Of a stretch of 64,000 bases of DNA, positions 40,455-52,264 are shown one piece after another (position 1 is the first letter of the stretch; each line of letters starts with the position of its first letter). A program made the translations under genes and the position numbers. This DNA is from Castor canadensis (Eukaryota; Chordata; Mammalia; Rodentia; Castoridae). The stretch is taken from contig NC_133396.1 of assembly GCF_047511655.1 (NCBI RefSeq), positions 128,101,490 to 128,165,489 of the forward strand. Direction: 5' to 3'. The notes beneath the pieces are model-generated. The model searched no databases. It was not told where the DNA came from and saw only the letters and a list, made by a program, of their open reading frames with translations.

Positions 40455-43342
40455 GTAGGTGTGCTGTGCATCCACAGTTGGGGTGGGGTCTGCCCTTACC
40501 CAGAATGCCTCTGGGGGGAAGCAAGGGATTCATCCCAAGACTGACCCATACATCCAGAAAGGCAAAAGTATGTGTAGGGGGAGAAGATTTTCCTAATTGC
40601 TGGGTTGGCCAGATTAATCTGAGGTGCCAGATGAGGACACTGGCTTGCATTTTGTTTGTGAAGCCAGGACCCTGCAGCTTCCAAGGGCTCTCTCTTGTTG
40701 CAGAAGGAATCAATGCAGCGAAGAGATTCTCTGTGGCTGGAATTTGAGGCCACAGAAGCTTTGGGAGGGAGCCAGGTTTATGGTCTCAACAGGGCTCCTC
40801 CAAATAGTTCCCTAACAAACCTAACCACGTACAAACCCTGTCAGCCACTTGCTAAGAACCAGGGCCACCCCAGGAAGGAAGCCACCCCATTTCAAAAGCC
40901 TTCTGACCATGCCTGGAATCTCTCTGTTATTCACTAGATATAAAACTGCCTGGGTTTGGGGAGTGGGGCATAACAATTGTGCAGAGTAGGTCAGTCACTC
41001 ATGGACTCAGAAGCTGATGGGTTTTTCCTGACAATTCAATTCTACCACATGTGTTATGTGCCCTGTGGGCCAGGCAGTGAACCAGAGTTGGGGGAATCTG
41101 AGTGTTTATGTGTGTGGTGCAAGTGTGTTTATGGGGGCATGTGGTGTATGTATTGTGTATGGGGATGTGTGATGTGTGTGGTGTGGACGTGGGGTGTGTG
41201 GTGTCTGTGTGTGGTGTGGACGTGGGGTGTGTGGTGTCTGTGTGTGGTATGTGTATACATGTATGTGTGTTGCGGGTAGGCGCATACAGTGTGTAGTATT
41301 TGAGGGGGTGTTGTATGCGGTGTGGGGAGTGTGTGGGGTGTATATAGAACAGGGCCAGGGAGGTAGGGGGCAGGCAGACTTCTCTCAGGAAGTACTATCC
41401 ATGATGGAGTGCATGTGCCCAGAGCAGCCAGAATGCTCCACCTGCAGGCAGAGTCTTGCCCCGCCCAGACCCCTCCAGGATGAAAGCCAGCACACTCTTC
41501 CTTTCCATAGGAAGCTCTACCCTCTTGTCCTGCAGAAGACCCATGGCTCCTCCACACCCAGCCCTTGTCTGCCTCCGCAGTGCCCTGGCATTACAGCCCA
41601 GGCAGTGCCCTTCCTTCTGCAGACTCAGGCACCACCTGCAGCCCAAACCTGCCTGGACCCCTCTTCCCACCCTCGCTGCCCCAGCATGGATTCCCAGCTC
41701 CCATCACCTCTGTACTTGCACACATCCAGCCTACTGTTTACAGCTTTATTTTGAAATGATCTGTGTATGAGCCAATTTCTTGTGCTAGACTTGAGTTCTC
41801 AGGGGGGGCAGTAGACCTGGGTCAGCACCTAGCACAGCACCCAGGCTGTGCTCCAGGGATGACTTCCAAAACCTCTGGGCACTCAAGGCCTGAAATGCCC
41901 TTACCTTGTTCTCTCTAGTGATTAAATCCTGCCTGTACTCCATGCCCCACCCCAGGATCTGGGGCTCAGGGTGTCACAGAATCAAAGTCTGCAAGGACAA
42001 ATAACCATCTGAGTGGGCAGTTGGTGGCTAGTGCTTTTATTTTACAGATTGAGGCCTGGAGATGAGAAGGTGGGGATGGCTTGCTCGTGTCTAATGGAAC
42101 GGGGACATTGCTGGGGCCAGATTTGAGCACTTATCCTTGTTAAGATTCTTACTGTATACCATGCCTGAGCCCTGCAATGGGGGAGGCGATAAGAAGGGAA
42201 ACAGAGCAGAAGGATGCACGGGGCTGAGCAACCATTAGGAGCTGATAGTCACAAATGATACTCCCCTCCCCTCCCCCCTTCCTGCGACAGAGGCTTTATG
42301 CCTTAGATCTGGCCAGCACCGTCCTTTTGCTCAGCCTGCAGTGCCCCCTGCCTTCCCAGGAGTTTGTCTTTAATCATGTTTATTGGACAATCTCAAAGTG
42401 CCTGATGACTTTTTCAAAGAGAAATTGGACTTGGGAGCTGGAGAAGTGGGGTGAGGGTGGTGGGGGGAGCATGAGGGTAGAGGTGGGTCAGGGCACCCAG
42501 CTCCCATCTCAACAGCCAAAAACAATGAGACCAATTCAACTCATATCCTCCCAGAGTTCACAGAGAATTGACTGTGGAGACAACTGACCTGTTAAATCAG
42601 GGAGAGGTTTTGCTCCTCCTTGAATTATAGGCAATAAGACAATTTAATGATGATCTTCAAGGCTGTGAAGAGCTCTGAGAGAGAACAAAATGATAGCCTC
42701 TTTCTTCCTTTTTTCCTAGAGAAGATAAGGAATTAAGTTTCTCTTATAGCAGGAGGGAACAGGGCCAGATTCCAGAAGGCACATTCTAAGGGGGAGAACA
42801 GAACACAGAAAGCCATCTATTTGTGCAGAACCCAGCATGAAGGAAAGAAGTGCCTGTATCCAGGCTCCAGAGAAGATGTTTGAACTTCAGAGTCCACTTG
42901 GTGCCCGGAAGTCCTTGATTCACTTCCCCCTCCCTGCTCATTCCTACACACCACATCTCACCCTTCCTTTCCCCAGCATTGCTCTCAAGCAAACCTGCAA
43001 CTCAGAATCCTGGCCATTCTCCAACCTGAGCATCCTGCCTTTTCCACCAAACTGGGTCCTTCCTTCCTTCCTTTGTCCTCCTTCCCTAACCTTACTGTCC
43101 TTACTGCCTCCAGGAAGCCCAACTGACTGAGCCTCACCTGGCATGAATTTAGCACTGACTACATTGTACCAGTAATCTCAACCCTGTTTCCGTCTTGTAT
43201 TGTTTTAGGCTCATCCCTCCCTGGGAGCCTCCAAAAGTAGAAATTTTCTCCTTTCTTCCCTTTTACCCTGGCTTCTGGCCTTAGCACTAGCCCAGACTGT
43301 GTCTGACCTAGTCCTTTTTCCCTCTCTCTGTCTTGGCCTCAG
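40455..43342. other. KISS1 intron 1
   Basis: This 2.9-kb intron contains the TG-rich repeat and a possible old MIR remnant near 42030-42080 ('attttacagattgaggcctg'). I see no coding sequence or young SINE. Confidence 0.6.
41103..41262. repeat. TG-rich tandem repeat with 33-bp unit
   Basis: A degenerate TG-rich tract includes two exact 33-bp copies at 41181-41213 and 41214-41246 (each contains 'gtggacgtggggtgtgtggt'). It is in KISS1 intron 1. Confidence 0.9.
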
Positions 43343-43477
43343 AGCACTTCTAGGACCTGCCTCTTCTCATCAGAATGAACTCACTGGTTTCTTGGCAGAT
43401 CCTGCTTTTCCTCTATGCCACCTCTTTCGGGGAGCCATTGGCAAAGGTGGCACCTGTGGAGAATCCTAGACCTGTAG
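43343..43477 (+). CDS. KISS1: KISS1 exon 2 (coding from 43375)
   Basis: The probable acceptor cctcag ends at 43342. Coding starts at ATG 43375-43377 and ends ENPRPV plus one base before gtatgc. Another AG directly before the ATG (catcag, 43373) is a less likely acceptor. Confidence 0.85.
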
Positions 43478-45553
43478 GTATGCATTGTCTGGGAAGTGGG
43501 GAGGTAGGGGAGTGAGTCATTGCAGAATCAGATTTGCCATATTTCTCAGATCGCACAGCTAGTCTAACACTGCCTTTGATGGACACCTAAGACTGGCACA
43601 TGTGTCTGTACATCTCATGGAGAGGTGTGGGCATTGGGAGCCTCATCCAGGCTCAAGTGCTTGTTAACCACTGTGCTTCTTTGTGGTTTTCTCACACTGC
43701 TCTACACCAACCACTCCTCTGTGCAGATGTTGGAAAGGAACTTAATATGCAAGTTACTTTATCTGCTAGCTCAGATTCTTTACAGGGAATTTTAAAAAGA
43801 CCTTAAACACAAGGACAGAGCTTAACACCTTGTCAATTCACTGGGGGAACTGATGAATGGTGAAACTAAGGCCCAAAGAGGTACAAAGTCACTCAGTCAA
43901 ATACTGCAGAATCCCAGTGGGTGTCAGAGTGCCCCAAGAGCATATCTGCTGAGCAGTCCAAGTACAACAGGGCTACTCCATAAGTCAGGAGCATGAGTTC
44001 GAATATTACTTGGTTACCCTCCTTCTGGACAAACTAGAACCCATCTTTAGCCTCCCTTGACCTCAGTTGCTAGGCATGGAGCTCAGGGCATACGCTACAC
44101 GCTTGCTATTATTGTACATGTCCATAGATACCCCAAAGCAGACAGGCCTATCGCCTTTTCCCTCTCTTTCCGGGTGAGCTAGGCTGCTCCGGAGAATAAC
44201 CTCTCCCACTGCCTAGGGATGCTGGCTGTTGGCTGTTTCTGGCAAAAGGCTTCAGGGGAGGTCACACAGTATCCTGAGCAGTGGTCCTACTTTGGGGGTT
44301 GAGTGGATGTAAAGGGGAGACTCCCTCCCATCTCAGCCAAGTGGGCAAGGTGGGAGGGCCTCTCAGACAGACTATTATTAATTCTGGACCATGGCCACAC
44401 TTTTCTCCAAATTGTGCCAGGGTATGGAAGAGCCAGGCTCAAGGCCATCGTCAACCCCTCACCCACCCACAGGCCTCATTTCCATTAATCTCTTGCCACA
44501 ATTGGCTGGACTTACTGTCTACTCAGAGCTAGTTACCCTATTTTACTGCCAAAAAGTACAGTGAACTTAATGAGCCTTGTATGTGAAGTGTCTTCCAAAT
44601 TACCTTTGTCAGCCCTCAGTACCAAGGGGAGAAATTACACCTGGGTGGGGAAGGTGAGCCAGTTAAATGACCTAGATAATTTCCAGTCTTCATTGAGCCC
44701 TGATACCGTTTATTAGGAGGCTGTCATTATTATTATCAGAGACCAGGTTGGATCACAGGAGTGTGTTACTGCAGGTTTTTCATCAGCTTTTATGTATTTA
44801 GCAAGCATTTATTGAAACCCTACTATGTGTAAGACACTGTTTCAAGCATTCTGAGAGATTGAAAGATGGAGGAGCATGGGGACCATCTGTCTCAAGGAGC
44901 TGGAGTCCAGTGACACCGCCCTCCTCTTCTTCCCCCTCCCCAGCTTCAACAAAGGGGCCAGGCAGGGAGCCCAGAAAAGAGGCAGAGATTAACTCCTAAA
45001 TCTTTGGTTTTCTTTATTTCCAAACCCTACCCTGTTTGCTTCCTAAAAGGAAGCAGTTTAATATAAAAGTTACTTCAGATAATTTTGTCAAGCATTCGAA
45101 ATCAAAGCTTTGTTGAAGAAGGGACAAGCAAATGGCCTAAGCATCCATAAGATTTGGGGCAGGGGCTGATTCTGCACTGAGGGCAAGCAATCAGGAAGAT
45201 CTATCCTTCCTGCCCACCCACCCCGGCCTCACCTCCCTGTGCTCCTTGTCCTAGGCCAGCGACTCGGACCCCTGGCTCTCATGGTCCCCTGGGAGCAGGG
45301 TCTGCGGTGCGCAGAGAGGAAGGGGCCGAGCCGTCGAGAGGCCTCGCTGTGCCCGCCCAGCGAGAGCTCCGCGGGGCCCCAGCGGTCGAGCCTGTGCGTC
45401 CCGCGCAGTCGCCTGATCCCCGCGCCCCGGGGCGCCGTGCTGGTGCAGCGGGAAAAGGACCTGTCCACCTACAACTGGAACTCCTTCGGCCTGCGTTACG
45501 GCAAACGGCAGGCAGCGCCGGGAGGCCGCGAGGGCGGCGCTGCGCAGCGCTGA
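43375..45553 (+). CDS. KISS1: KISS1, kisspeptin precursor (complete, 2 coding exons)
   Basis: Two exons (43375-43477 and 45255-45553) give 133 residues. The kisspeptin precursor is secreted and its peptides activate KISS1R/GPR54, driving GnRH neurons and hence puberty and fertility. A signal peptide begins [20 protein letters not shown] dibasic RR at 61-62 starts a 54-residue peptide (63-116) that ends in [10 protein letters not shown], followed by GKR (117-119), the amidation and cleavage signal. The last residue is Tyr (RY-amide), as in rodents, not the Phe of primates. Cys67 and Cys82 could form a disulfide, as proposed for mouse and rat kisspeptin-52. The frame is intact. The 3' exon is very CpG-rich. 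ATG choice follows the conserved signal peptide. Confidence 0.97.
43478..45254. other. KISS1 intron 2
   Basis: This 1.8-kb intron has old repeat-like phrases near 43855-43920 and 44790-44850 ('aagcatttattgaaacccta'). No gene or young SINE is seen. Confidence 0.6.
45255..45553 (+). CDS. KISS1: KISS1 exon 3 (kisspeptin peptides, stop)
   Basis: It completes Gly and reads [15 protein letters not shown] to GGAAQR, with stop TGA at 45551-45553. It carries the whole bioactive peptide. CpG-dense unlike its surroundings. Confidence 0.96.
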
Positions 45554-45627
45554 GCGCCCAGGTGCCAGCCAAGAACTTCAACCTCGGACTGGGGTGGGGA
45601 CGCGCGGCCACGATGTTGGTTTAAGGC

Positions 45628-45633
45628 AATAAA
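45628..45633 (+). terminator. KISS1 poly(A) signal AATAAA
   Basis: AATAAA occurs 75 nt after the stop and is followed by gtgtgat. This gives a very short 3' UTR, as known for KISS1. Confidence 0.8.
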
Positions 45634-45835
45634 GGAAATGCTGCTTACTCACTGGCGTGTGATTTGCGCCTAATTTTTGCAAGCAGCGCTCATTCGGCTG
45701 TTCCCCTTCTCAACTGCATCCGCAGCTGGGTTTAGAGTTCTCTGAGATCAAGGTCAGTGCGTCTCAAACTAGATGCTATGAGGACCCAGGCTGTTTGTGC
45801 CTCAATCTGTTGCAGCTAAATACTAAATAAATTAA

Positions 45836-45892
45836 TAGATGATAGATAGGTAAGTAGGTAGGTAGGTAGATAGATAGATTATAGATAAAGAG
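45836..45892. repeat. (GATA/GGTA)n simple repeat
   Basis: Interrupted 'gata' and 'ggta' tetranucleotides just downstream of KISS1. Confidence 0.9.
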
Positions 45893-45904
45893 TATATAAA
45901 TAAA

Positions 45905-45985
45905 ACTGGGGCTGGAGGTGTGGCTCAAGCTTTTTAGAGCCTGCCTCCCAAGTACAAAGCCCACACTGCCAAAAAAAAAAAGAAA
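45905..45985 (+). repeat. tRNA-derived SINE
   Basis: 'ggggctggaggtgtggctca' to 'cactgccaaaaaaaaaa' is a shortened copy with an A-rich tail. Confidence 0.85.
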
Positions 45986-46695
45986 AGAAAAATCAGTGAA
46001 AACCTGAAAAAAATTAAAAGCAACTAAAGAGAAGTCCAAATCGGATACTGTTTGTATGTTTCAGCAATATATATAAAATTTCTGTAAAACGTTCTGAATC
46101 TGTCCTCTTAGTTCCTAGATTTACCTCCTTGTGGATGGGTGCCATTTTGCAGAGGGGCCTAGCCAGGACCTACAACTTTGAGTCGCAGGTGGGGCAGGGG
46201 ACACCTTTAAGTACCTTTCCTTTATCAGTTGTCGGTCAGTTGGGCAGCCTGACTTGGAAGATGAGAGCCACTGCCCTGTTTGTCAGGGCTGGAGCCAACA
46301 GCCAGGCCTCTGCTGGGGTGGTTGACCCTCAGCCACTGAGGTGGACTAGCTCATTCACCTCTTCTGGGAAGCCAAAATGGTCTGGTACATCCCACAAACA
46401 TTTCTCTTCACCTTCGTAATCACTCAGGATTATGGGCATGTGATCACCATCTTTATAGGTAGAACCCTCAAGTCCAGAAAGAGAAGTCACTCACTAGAGG
46501 TACACTGCCTAATAGCTCTTCTGATGACAATCACAGTTGCATAGTTGCACCTCTCTGAGGTGGCCAGTTTGCCATCTGAGTCAGCTGAGGTGCAGATCAA
46601 GGAAGGACAGACAGCCTTCAGGAATATCATGAGGATATTCCTGGGGGCCCAATAGCTGAGGAGGAGAAATTTTGGTAGAAAAGAATAGTATTTGT

Positions 46696-46816
46696 TGGAC
46701 TGGAGGTGTGGCTCACATGGTAGAGTGCCTGCTTTGCATGTGCAAAGCCCTGAGTTCAAACCCCAGTCCTACCAAAAAAAAAAAAAGAATCTGTCTAAAA
46801 AAATAAAATAAAAAAA
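46696..46816 (+). repeat. tRNA-derived SINE with 15-bp target-site duplication
   Basis: 'ggactggaggtgtggctcac' to 'caaaccccagtcctacc' has an A-rich tail and flanking AAGAATAGTATTTGT at 46681-46695 and 46817-46831. The exact duplication suggests a fairly recent insertion. Confidence 0.92.
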
Positions 46817-47575
46817 AAGAATAGTATTTGTCATTAGGAAAACCCCAGGAAATCCACCACCTTCCTCCCACAACTCAGGCCTATTTGATAGCTTCAGGGT
46901 TTCCCTATCCTGCTTGGTCTAGGATGGAAATGTTCTTTCCCAGAGGGGTTGTAGAGCCCACCCCCATCCAGTGAGGCACCATAGAGTTTTATCCATTACA
47001 GAAACCAGGACTCCTCAGGATGTAGGCAGAGCTGTGTTGCTATGGCAACACACTAGGCTGCCATGGGAACTGACAACCTGCCCCCACCCCCATCCTTACC
47101 CTTGAAAGAGCCCTCCAGAATCTCTCAAATTACTGATGCTGTGGTGAGCTCATGTCATAGCATGTCATGAGGGCGTGATGCTGTTGATATTCAGAAGGGC
47201 ATTTGATCCCCAAACAGCCTGGGTGTGTGTGTAGTGTGGCAGAGGGGAGGGGCTGTGGCTTTAGAGGCAGGACAGTGAAATGTGTTCTCTGATAGAAGAA
47301 GCAGGTTCGACTGTGTGAGAGTGTGTAAGGAGGTAAATATGAAAAACTGCATGCATATTCACATGCATGTGCCTGATGACCTTGTGTGGGCGGTGGGCCC
47401 CTCCAAACACATTTCAGGCCTTTCCAGCTCCCAGTGCAACCAAGTGCCCCTGCCCCCAAGATCTCTGTTCTAGCTGATCCAGGGACCCTGCTTCCGTAAA
47501 CAGCTGGCCCCACAACTGCTACCTTCGAGACTCTCAGATTTCTAGTTCTTGACTCCTTGTGTTGGGAAAGGATGG

Positions 47576-47645
47576 GTGGGCCTGTCTAGCAAGCACAAGG
47601 CCAAGTTCAAATCCCAGTAATGAAAAAAAAAAAAAAAAAAAAAAA
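47576..47645 (+). repeat. Truncated tRNA-derived SINE with long A tail
   Basis: 'ctgtctagcaagcacaaggc' and 'gttcaaatcccagta' are followed by about 24 A residues. The 5' half is missing. Confidence 0.85.
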
Positions 47646-48109
47646 GATGGTGTCTCCAGGTGACAAAAGGAATCTTTGGTCTAACTCTAAACCAACCTGC
47701 TCTCCGAAATGGAGGGCTGGAGGGGAGGTGAGAGGATGACTGGAGCCTCTGAAAGGCTATAATATTACTTGTCCCAGGTTTACCTAAGGCCCCTCTCCAG
47801 ACTTTTGGGTGGGATCAGAGAGCTGGGGCCACAGTGCCCAAAGACTTGGAGGCAGAGCTACAAAGGGTACTCAAACCTGCTTCTTCTTGAGTACCTACTT
47901 CCTCTGGACAGTACCCAAGGAGTGAAAAATCAGGAAGGTGAGGGGATCTGTTGTTGGGGGAGGCGAAAGTGTCTATCAGGCTTCACTGGTCTGGTAAATC
48001 TTCTATAGTAGTTGTGGGCTGGTCTCCTGTCCCTGTGGAAAGGAATACTGAGGCCAGGGGTGTGAGGGATGTAGGGAGATATACCAGCCTCTAGATTCAC
48101 TCTTAACAA

Positions 48110-48290
48110 TGTTAGCATGACTAAAGTGTGCCAAACACTGAGATGAGGCTGATGTGCCTCATCTCATTCTCACAACAGTGCACGAGGTGGGCAGTAGGAC
48201 CACCCCCCCTGCAAAAAAGAGAAAACTGAGGCTCAGAGAGGTTAAACCGTGTGCCCAAGATCACATAATAGGAGAGGCATAGACACAACA
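48110..48290 (+). repeat. MIR SINE remnant
   Basis: 'cctcatctcattctcacaac', 'actgaggctcagagaggtta' and 'gtgcccaagatcacataata' are a clear MIR core. Confidence 0.8.
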
Positions 48291-49556
48291 GACAGACAGA
48301 CACATTTCCATGTTCTAACTACAAACACTATGAACTTCCTGCACGCTGCAGTCTCTCTTTAAGCTGGGTGAAGACCCCTCCTACCCAGGTTTTGTCTTGG
48401 AAGCAGGTTTGGCAGCCAATGTAACTGTACCCCAATCCCTCTCTGGACTCCTTTAGTGACAACACAGACAAAGTCACTGTTCCCCAGAACAGGCCTTCAA
48501 CTGTCAAGCCTCAGGCCAAGGGCCAGACATCTATCTGCCTTGCCTTCCTCTTCTCCCTGTCAGTAGCTTATCCAGGCCCAGTCATGGTCACGGGGAGGTG
48601 AAGAACATCAGTCCAAAGAAAGCTACAGAACACTTCCTCATCTTCCGGACCTGCTTCCATTTTCTGTTTTCAGACACCAGAACATAAGATGGTTTAACTC
48701 AGAGTGGGGAGCCTGGGGCAAGGCATGCTTCTGATTGCTGGGTGTGCAGGACATGACAAATGGCCCCCCATAATCATAACCTTGCTTTCCTGCGATTTCC
48801 TTAATATCTGACTCATATAATCTTTACAACTACCCCTTCAAACAGCTACATCACGAAATGGCAAAAAGTACCACAGCACATTGGTGCCTGTCCCATCCCT
48901 AAGTCCCTTAAAAGACAGCAAAGGAGCAAGGTGGTATAAACCCTTAAGGGCACAGAGAAGAGAAGAAAGAAAAAGACAACAAGATTTTAAAGATGGGAAT
49001 TTCATGGAGGGCTTGGCAGAGCAAAGGGAGGCTGCTACCACAAAGCCAGAAAGGGGCTCCCATTGCCCCAAGACCTCATCTATGGATGTGAAGGTGTCTG
49101 CTGGGGATGAAGCCTGGACTGAAAATCTGTATGTGGAACTTGGACTTCTTGAGTTCCCCTCCCCCAGTCAACACTGCCAGCCACTCCCTGGCAAGCTACT
49201 CTACTGGGAAGAGGCTAGAGGCCACTTCTCTTGATGCCCTTGTCCAGGGACAGCAAGCTTTTAAGACAGGGATAGGATAGTTGAAAAGAGGGGACCGTGT
49301 GGACACTTGCACAGGTAAGCCCTGAGCCCCTTCCTTCACTCTGCCCCAGGAATGCCGGCAGCAAGGTACATGTCCCTCAACAGGAGATGGCAGGGGAAAA
49401 CTCTTCAGATATTGGAGAGTGCCCCAGGAGAAAGCAAATGCAGAGCCACATCTGTGGTGGGGGCTCCCATCAAGAGCCCTACTGGTGCACACTGAGTTTC
49501 CAGGCCTCTCCTCCTGCCCCTCTTTTAACCATGAATGAAGAGTCAAGAGTCAAGGC

Positions 49557-49637
49557 CTCTGGTGGCATGGCTCAAGTGATAGAGCACCTGCCTAGCAAGC
49601 TCAAGACCCTGAGCTCAAAACCCAGTACTGCCAAAAA
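49557..49637 (+). repeat. tRNA-derived SINE with 12-bp target-site duplication
   Basis: 'ggcatggctcaagtgataga' to 'acccagtactgcc' is flanked by AAGAGTCAAGGC at 49545-49556 and 49638-49649. Confidence 0.85.
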
Positions 49638-49849
49638 AAGAGTCAAGGCTTCAAAGGGACTGAAGAAAACCTGTAGATTGGAAGAGGAGACCAAGGCAAA
49701 CAAACAGAAAACAGAGACCATGCAGAAAGCAGAGAGAACATTTTGTGTGGTTAAAAAGTCATAAAACTCAGAACCCTAACTGTTTGTAACACAGCTCAGT
49801 AGTGTTAAGTATATTCACATTGTTGTGCAATGAAAGTTTTCATCTCAGA

Positions 49850-51120
49850 GACAGCATTTAAAAACAATCAATCTGTAATTAATATCCTCTGGAGAGAGAT
49901 AAGAGAATATTTTGCATCCATAAAAACGTAGAGGATGCAATAAAAATAGGAATAAACAGATCAGGAAGGACCTTTGGAAGTTCAAAGCATGAGAGCAAAA
50001 ATTTTAAAAAGAAATAAAAGAGTTGGAACACATAGTTAAGGAAATCTAGAACTCAAAACAAAAAGAAATCGGGAGATAAAATATTTAAAAAAAAAACTAA
50101 AAATTGCAACATCCTACTAATAGGATGTCTTGAGTTCCTAGAAGAGAGAAAAGAGAAAGGCAAGACATGATCAAAGAACTAATGCAGGACAATTAGCCAA
50201 AACGAAGGCCATGAATTTTCAGATGGAGGGGGTCATGGGGCAGAGCGCCCAGGTCATGAATGGGAAAACACCCAGGGCAGGCAGAAGAAAAGGCAGAGAA
50301 AATCCCCAGAGATGAAACTTATCACAGAAGAGTCTGGAGTCAGAACTGCATCAAACTTCTTCAAGTCAGAAAAACAACTGCCAACTTCAGAGGGAAATGC
50401 CTTCAACCTGGAATTCAGAGGCTATGAAACTACCTAGAGTAAGGGTGAAATGGAGACATCTGTGGTCCTGCCAGACTAGAAATGTTTACTTCTCCTATGC
50501 CTTTCCCAAGACGCTGTGGGAGCATATGCTCTGCTTAAGCAATGGTGTAAACTGAGGAAGAAAAAGTCCCCAAGCCACATTGGACAGCTGCAGAGAAAAG
50601 CCCGGAGTAACTGCAGCAGCTGTGGGCTTCCAGGAGAAAATTCTGCTGGTTCCTCACCTGGGTGTGGGACCAGGTACAAAGGGCTTTGGCACATCACAGA
50701 CTCATGAAAAGACCCAGAAAACGTGGGTTGTTGGTGATGAACTCAATGAAGGGCAGAAATTGCACAAGAGAGGAAGTGTAATCATACACAGTGACCAGAA
50801 TGTAATCATAATAATGTGAATTGCTCTTTGTTTTTGTTAAAACCTGGAGGGGTGGAGTATGAGAGAAATCCTCCTCTCCCATAAAAGGAGATCCATTTAA
50901 AAAGCACGAAATGTAAAACTAAGAAATGGCAGGATACACCTAACCTTTAGGAGTACAGATGACCCACTCTGGCAGAACAGCCTAGAGAGTTGAGAATGGT
51001 TGTCTCTGGGGAGCAGGGTGGACGAGCAGGATTGAGACTGCTTCTTCTCATCATAAACTTTGCTTTATTGGTTTTTAAAACTACAGCATGGATTTTTTTT
51101 TCTAGTAAAAAGTGATAGGA
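49850..51120 (+). repeat. Old LINE-1/HAL1-like remnant
   Basis: A-rich sequence on the + strand resembles ORF1-side sequence of an old LINE-1 or HAL1 ('tcaaacttcttcaagtcaga', 'gccttcaacctggaattcag') and later a 3'-end-like stretch ('ggttgtctctggggagcagg'). No long frame survives. The family call is tentative. Confidence 0.4.
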
Positions 51121-52264
51121 AGGGAGGAAGAGACCCATTATCTGGACAGTGTGTTCTTGGGGTACACACTTTGCAGTCATCCCCTTTCCCCAGCTGTGCT
51201 CCTGCTGGTGACACACAGCTCCTACCCAATAGCACCCTTCCAGCAGAGCCAGCCCTGCACCACCCCACCTTCCTCCCACACTCTCCTTTGGAAAAGGGAA
51301 CTTTCAGCTTGTTCGATACGCAATACTACCCTGGTGCTAGCTGGAAAAAGCAGTTTCTTAGGTTATCAGTTCTCATGTCTCCAGGTGCACTGTATGCCCC
51401 TCTACGGTGAGGGCATCTCCTTTTAGGAACCTTCCACCAGGCTCTACTAACCAAGTCTCCTCAGTCCCCTTGCTGATCCTCTCCTTCCCCCAGGCCCCTG
51501 CAGCTCTTAAGGCCTGTATGGCCTGCCTTTAGTTTCCCTGAGTGATGGCTTCAACAGGTCTAGGTTGAGATCACCGTATACCTATGGCTGAATTCCCATT
51601 CCCTGAAGATCCCCACAACAAACAGTTAAGGCTACTCAGTTCTCTCCTCCCCTACTCCCACCTAGCTCCAAGGTTCTGCCCCAGCCCCAACCCCTGCCCA
51701 GGAGCTCTGAGTAATCCCACTTTCATTCCATCTGTTCTTCTACCCACACAGGGCAGCCCTGGAGGTTATTAAAATCCACTCTGGGTCTTTCTTTCCCCTC
51801 AAGGTCTCAGCTGCTCATCTCTACTGAGCTCAGTGCCCTCTTTGATTGAAAAATTCCACTGAGAAGCCATGTGGGCTCCTCCAGGGATGGGGAGCAAAGG
51901 ATGAGGTGGGAAGGAGGACAGGTGAAAGAAAGCTGTGTCCATTTTTCATCCTTCTCCCATTTCCCCATTTGGTTTTCATGAACAGAAACAGGACCAGCCC
52001 AGAGATGTTTGGCTCCCAAACACGAAGCTTAATGAGTTCATTTTGTACCTCTTGCTATCTTCTCCTGGACCTGTACATGCCAGGAGTAAATACATGCCTA
52101 TTTCAAAGAAGCACCAATCAGATTTTCCATCTTCCTTCACCCAGACTATCCCCAGCCCCAAAATCTCCTTGGGCTTATTATCATGAGGAGGGTAGGATTT
52201 GGGGCCACATTTAGATCAACCCTCAGCACCATTTGTCTCCTGAGAAATCTCCCTCACCCAATCC

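Noticed and set aside
41176-41754. 192-codon open frame on the + strand
   Set aside because: It begins in the TG-rich tandem repeat, which lacks stops by composition, and has no known match.
45279-45611. 110-codon minus-strand frame opposite KISS1 exon 3
   Set aside because: High GC removes stop codons; it is a shadow of the KISS1 coding strand.
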